The translations under genes and the position numbers were made by a program. Below the pieces are notes generated by a model. It searched no databases. It had not been told where the DNA came from and saw only the letters and a list, made by a program, of their open reading frames with translations. DNA of 64,000 nucleotides from Solimonas terrae (GTDB taxonomy: Bacteria; Pseudomonadota; Gammaproteobacteria; Nevskiales; Nevskiaceae), in contig NZ_JAAMOW010000003.1 in NCBI RefSeq assembly GCF_011067135.1, positions 248,001-312,000 of the forward strand, written 5' to 3'. This document shows positions 62,025 to 64,000 of the stretch, one piece after another. The number at the start of each line of letters is the position of its first letter. Position 1 is the first letter of the stretch.

Positions 62025-63359
62025 TCAGGCGGCGACCGGCGCGCTCTGCGCACGAACCTGACTGACCGCCTCGATTTCGCGGGCTGCGGCCAGCGCCGCG
62101 AGGCGGGCGACGACACCGTAGGCATAAAAGCGATTCGGGCTTTCGTCGGGGCCGCAGTCGTGATCCGGCGCGCTGCAGGGTTCGTCGAACGCCAGCGGCT
62201 CGAAGCGCATGCCGGGCGCATTGAGGTTTTCCTGATTGCCGCGCTGCGAGTTCAGGCGGTAGAAGCCGCCGACCACATGGCGATCGATCATGTAGACCAC
62301 CGGCTCGGCGGTCGCTTCGTCGGTGCCCATCTTCTCGAAGGTGTAGACGCCCTCCTGGATGATCGCGCCGGTCACTTCGCGGCCCTCCTTGGCGGAAGCC
62401 ATGTGGGTGCGCGCCTTGCGGTTCATGCTGCGCACGTCCTCGACACTCCGGGCCGTCATCACGCCCATGCCGTAGGTGCCGGCATCGGACTTGATGATGA
62501 CGAAGGGCTCCTCCTTGATGTCGTACTCGGCGTATTTGGCGCGGATGTCTTCCAGCAGCAGTTCGACATTGGCTTCCAGGCATTCCTCGCCTTCGCGCTT
62601 CATGAAGTTGATCTGGCCGCAGTTGCGGAACAGGGGATCGACCAGCCAGGGGTCGATGCCGGCGATCACCCCGAATTCGCGCGCGACCTCGCGGTAGAAG
62701 CCGAAGTGGTTCGATTTCTGGCGCAGGTGCCAGCCGACGTCCGGCGGCGGCACGATATCCTGGCTCAGGTCCTTGAGCACGTCCGGCACGCCGGCCGACA
62801 GATCGTTGTTGAGCAGCACGCTGCAGGGGTAGAAGTCGCCGACGTGGATGCGATCACCGTCACGCCGCACGGGTTCCAGCAGCAGCTTGCGGCCGGAAAT
62901 CTCCAGCGTCAGCTCGCTCGGCTCGCGCAGTTCCGGAATCAGCGACCCGATGCGCACGTGGAAGCCCGCCTTCTTCATCAGACCGAACAGGGTCGCGACG
63001 TTTTCGAGATAGAACTTGTTGCGCGTGTGGTTCTCCGGCACCAGCAGCACGCCGGAGGCTTCCGGGCAGACGCGCTCCATCGCCGCCTGCAGCGCCTGCA
63101 CGCACAGGGCCTCGAACGCCGGATTCAGGTTGTTGAAGCCGCCCGGGAACAGATTGGTATCGACCGGCGCGAGCTTGAAGCCGGCATTGCGCAAATCGAC
63201 CGAGCTGTAGAACGGCGGCGCCGTGTGCTGCCACTGCTGGCGGAACCAGGCTTCGATGTCGGCCGCGCGTTCCAGCAGCGTCGATTCAAGCTGCAGCAAC
63301 GGGCCGGTCTGGGCGGTCAGCAGACGCGGGACGGGGTGAGTCGCAGTGCGGGTATTCAT
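62025..63359 (-). CDS. gshA: Glutamate-cysteine ligase (Acidithiobacillus/betaproteobacterial-type GshA)
   Basis: Makes gamma-glutamylcysteine, the first step of glutathione synthesis. 444 residues without resemblance to the E. coli-type enzyme but matching the alternative proteobacterial family: SSVDLRNAGFKLAPVDTNLFPGGFNNL near residue 52, LVPENHTRNKFYLENVATL, FVIIKSDAGTYGMGVMTARS near residue 286 and YMIDRHVVGGFYRLNSQRGNQENLNAPG near residue 362. The IKSDAGTYGMGV block resembles an ATP-grasp phosphate loop. The start is ATG 63359. It is divergent from pilG. Confidence 0.88.
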   Translation of the reverse strand: MNTRTATHPVPRLLTAQTGPLLQLESTLLERAADIEAWFRQQWQHTAPPFYSSVDLRNAGFKLAPVDTNLFPGGFNNLNPAFEALCVQALQAAMERVCPEASGVLLVPENHTRNKFYLENVATLFGLMKKAGFHVRIGSLIPELREPSELTLEISGRKLLLEPVRRDGDRIHVGDFYPCSVLLNNDLSAGVPDVLKDLSQDIVPPPDVGWHLRQKSNHFGFYREVAREFGVIAGIDPWLVDPLFRNCGQINFMKREGEECLEANVELLLEDIRAKYAEYDIKEEPFVIIKSDAGTYGMGVMTARSVEDVRSMNRKARTHMASAKEGREVTGAIIQEGVYTFEKMGTDEATAEPVVYMIDRHVVGGFYRLNSQRGNQENLNAPGMRFEPLAFDEPCSAPDHDCGPDESPNRFYAYGVVARLAALAAAREIEAVSQVRAQSAPVAA

Positions 63360-63691
63360 GGGAACGGATGGTAACGCATGCGCGTCCGGTGGCCGGGTAG
63401 GTGTTCGGGCATCTGGTGGCGATAGGCAGCATTACAAGACTGTGCTAAAAAACCACAATATTGGTCCGGTCGCCATCAATATGACGGATAGTGCCGGTCA
63501 ATCGCCGAGCGCCGTCCTGCAATCGGGGTGGGAAGAGGCCGGATCGATGACAAAACCATGCTCTGTGTTATTGAAGCGACCATCGTCCTCCATCTTCGGA
63601 TCAACGATGCAGGCTGGCACCGACACTTCGTTTCCGGGGCCTGGTGACCGCTTGAATCAAGGCGCAGTGCAACCGTCTGAAGGGGAAGGGA
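63360..63691. other. Divergent intergenic region gshA / pilG
   Basis: 332 bases with no supported gene. The stretch 63430-63490 is AT-richer (GCATTACAAGACTGTGCTAA, AACCACAATATTGG) and is the most likely promoter zone for one or both genes. No member of the REP or tandem-repeat families is present, in contrast to most other gaps of this size in the window. Confidence 0.45.
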
Positions 63692-64000
63692 GTGTCTACT
63701 GAGGCAAAAGCTGCTGCACGCGTGATGGTCATCGACGACAGTCAGACCATACGGCGTACGGCCGAGACGCTGCTCGCGCGCGAGGGCTACGAGGTCGTCA
63801 CGGCGCAGGACGGGTTCGAGGCGCTGTCGAAGATCTCCGACCACCGTCCGGACGTGATCTTCATCGACATCATGATGCCGCGCCTGGACGGCTACCAGGC
63901 CTGTGCGCTGATCAAGAACAATCCGCAGTTCCGCAACACGCCGGTGATCATGCTCAGCTCCAAGGACGGGCTGTTCGATCGCGCACGCGGTCGCATCGTC
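63692..64000 (+). CDS. pilG: Response regulator PilG (5' part)
   Basis: 103 codons of a CheY-like receiver that runs off the window edge. RVMVIDDSQTIRRTAETLLAREGYEVVTAQDGFEAL carries the acidic pair, VIFIDIMMPRLDGYQACALIKNN has the phospho-acceptor Asp, and PVIMLSSKDGLFDRARGRIV matches PilG of the type IV pilus Chp system almost throughout. GTG 63692 is preceded by GAAGGGGAAGGGA. It is on the opposite strand and 7.3 kb away from pilH-pilJ. Whether pilI, a second pilJ or chpA follow lies beyond the window. Confidence 0.93.
   Translation, partial: MSTEAKAAARVMVIDDSQTIRRTAETLLAREGYEVVTAQDGFEALSKISDHRPDVIFIDIMMPRLDGYQACALIKNNPQFRNTPVIMLSSKDGLFDRARGRIV

Overview
The window is high-GC (mostly about 60-66 %) bacterial chromosome. 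Gene content and order point to a gammaproteobacterium, most likely of the Lysobacterales/Xanthomonadales. The evidence is the suhB-trmJ-cysE-isc-ndk-rlmN-pilF-rodZ-ispG-hisS-yfgM-bamB-der order (the Pseudomonas-type order, reduced in its isc part), a pyrB-pyrC'/ruvX/yqgE/gshB/pil-chp neighbourhood, and a short intergenic repeat of the 'GTAGGAGCGGC' type. The placement is inferred; no rRNA gene is present. No tRNA, CRISPR array, insertion sequence or prophage was recognised.

Layout. 1-10.2 kb: end of a YpfJ-type metallopeptidase, a GIY-YIG protein, glutathione peroxidase, an acyl-CoA dehydrogenase, UDP-glucose dehydrogenase, and the yajC-secD-secF translocon genes. 10.6-26.8 kb: a complete Wzx/Wzy-type exopolysaccharide locus. 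It holds an initiating sugar transferase, Wza, Wzc, two glycosyltransferases, two sulfotransferases, a polymerase, a secreted lyase-like protein, a flippase, ManC, ManB and a TauE/SafE exporter. The polymerase-sulfotransferase-lyase part (about 18.5-21.5 kb) is clearly AT-richer than the rest and looks imported. 27-31.8 kb: an H-NS-like protein, Pit phosphate transporter with its DUF47 partner, SuhB, a nucleotidyltransferase-fold protein and TrmJ. 33-46.8 kb: CysE, a stripped-down Isc module (two cysteine desulfurases, a degenerate IscU-like protein, an IscA-like protein), then ndk to der. 46.9-56.3 kb: MFS transporter, DUF502 protein, FAH-family hydrolase, a membrane pseudo-cyclase fused to a winged-helix DNA-binding domain, PEP carboxykinase, PilJ and PilH. 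56.6-64 kb: a catalytically impaired PyrC', PyrB, RuvX, YqgE, GshB, a secreted protein, GshA, and the start of PilG.

The most unusual structural trait is the amount of intergenic repeat DNA. One family consists of REP-like elements with fixed flanks (CCTCGATAC ... CACTCGG..GAACGG) and hairpin stems that vary with compensatory changes. These occur as inverted pairs and have been amplified into tandem arrays at 0.4, 1.7, 5.4-6.1 and 31.9-32.9 kb. A second family forms a four-copy array with an exact 159-bp period between secD and secF, and an array with a 168-bp period between ndk and rlmN. Immediately after the second array, a 77-bp relic of the rlmN 3' end precedes pilF.

Functional themes: a probably sulfated, mannose-containing exopolysaccharide with its own export and possible turnover enzymes; type IV pilus/Chp signalling (PilF, PilG, PilH, PilJ) in a split arrangement; complete glutathione synthesis (GshA, GshB) with a glutathione peroxidase; and several pseudo-enzymes (PyrC', the cyclase-winged-helix regulator, the IscU-like protein) judged from missing active-site residues.
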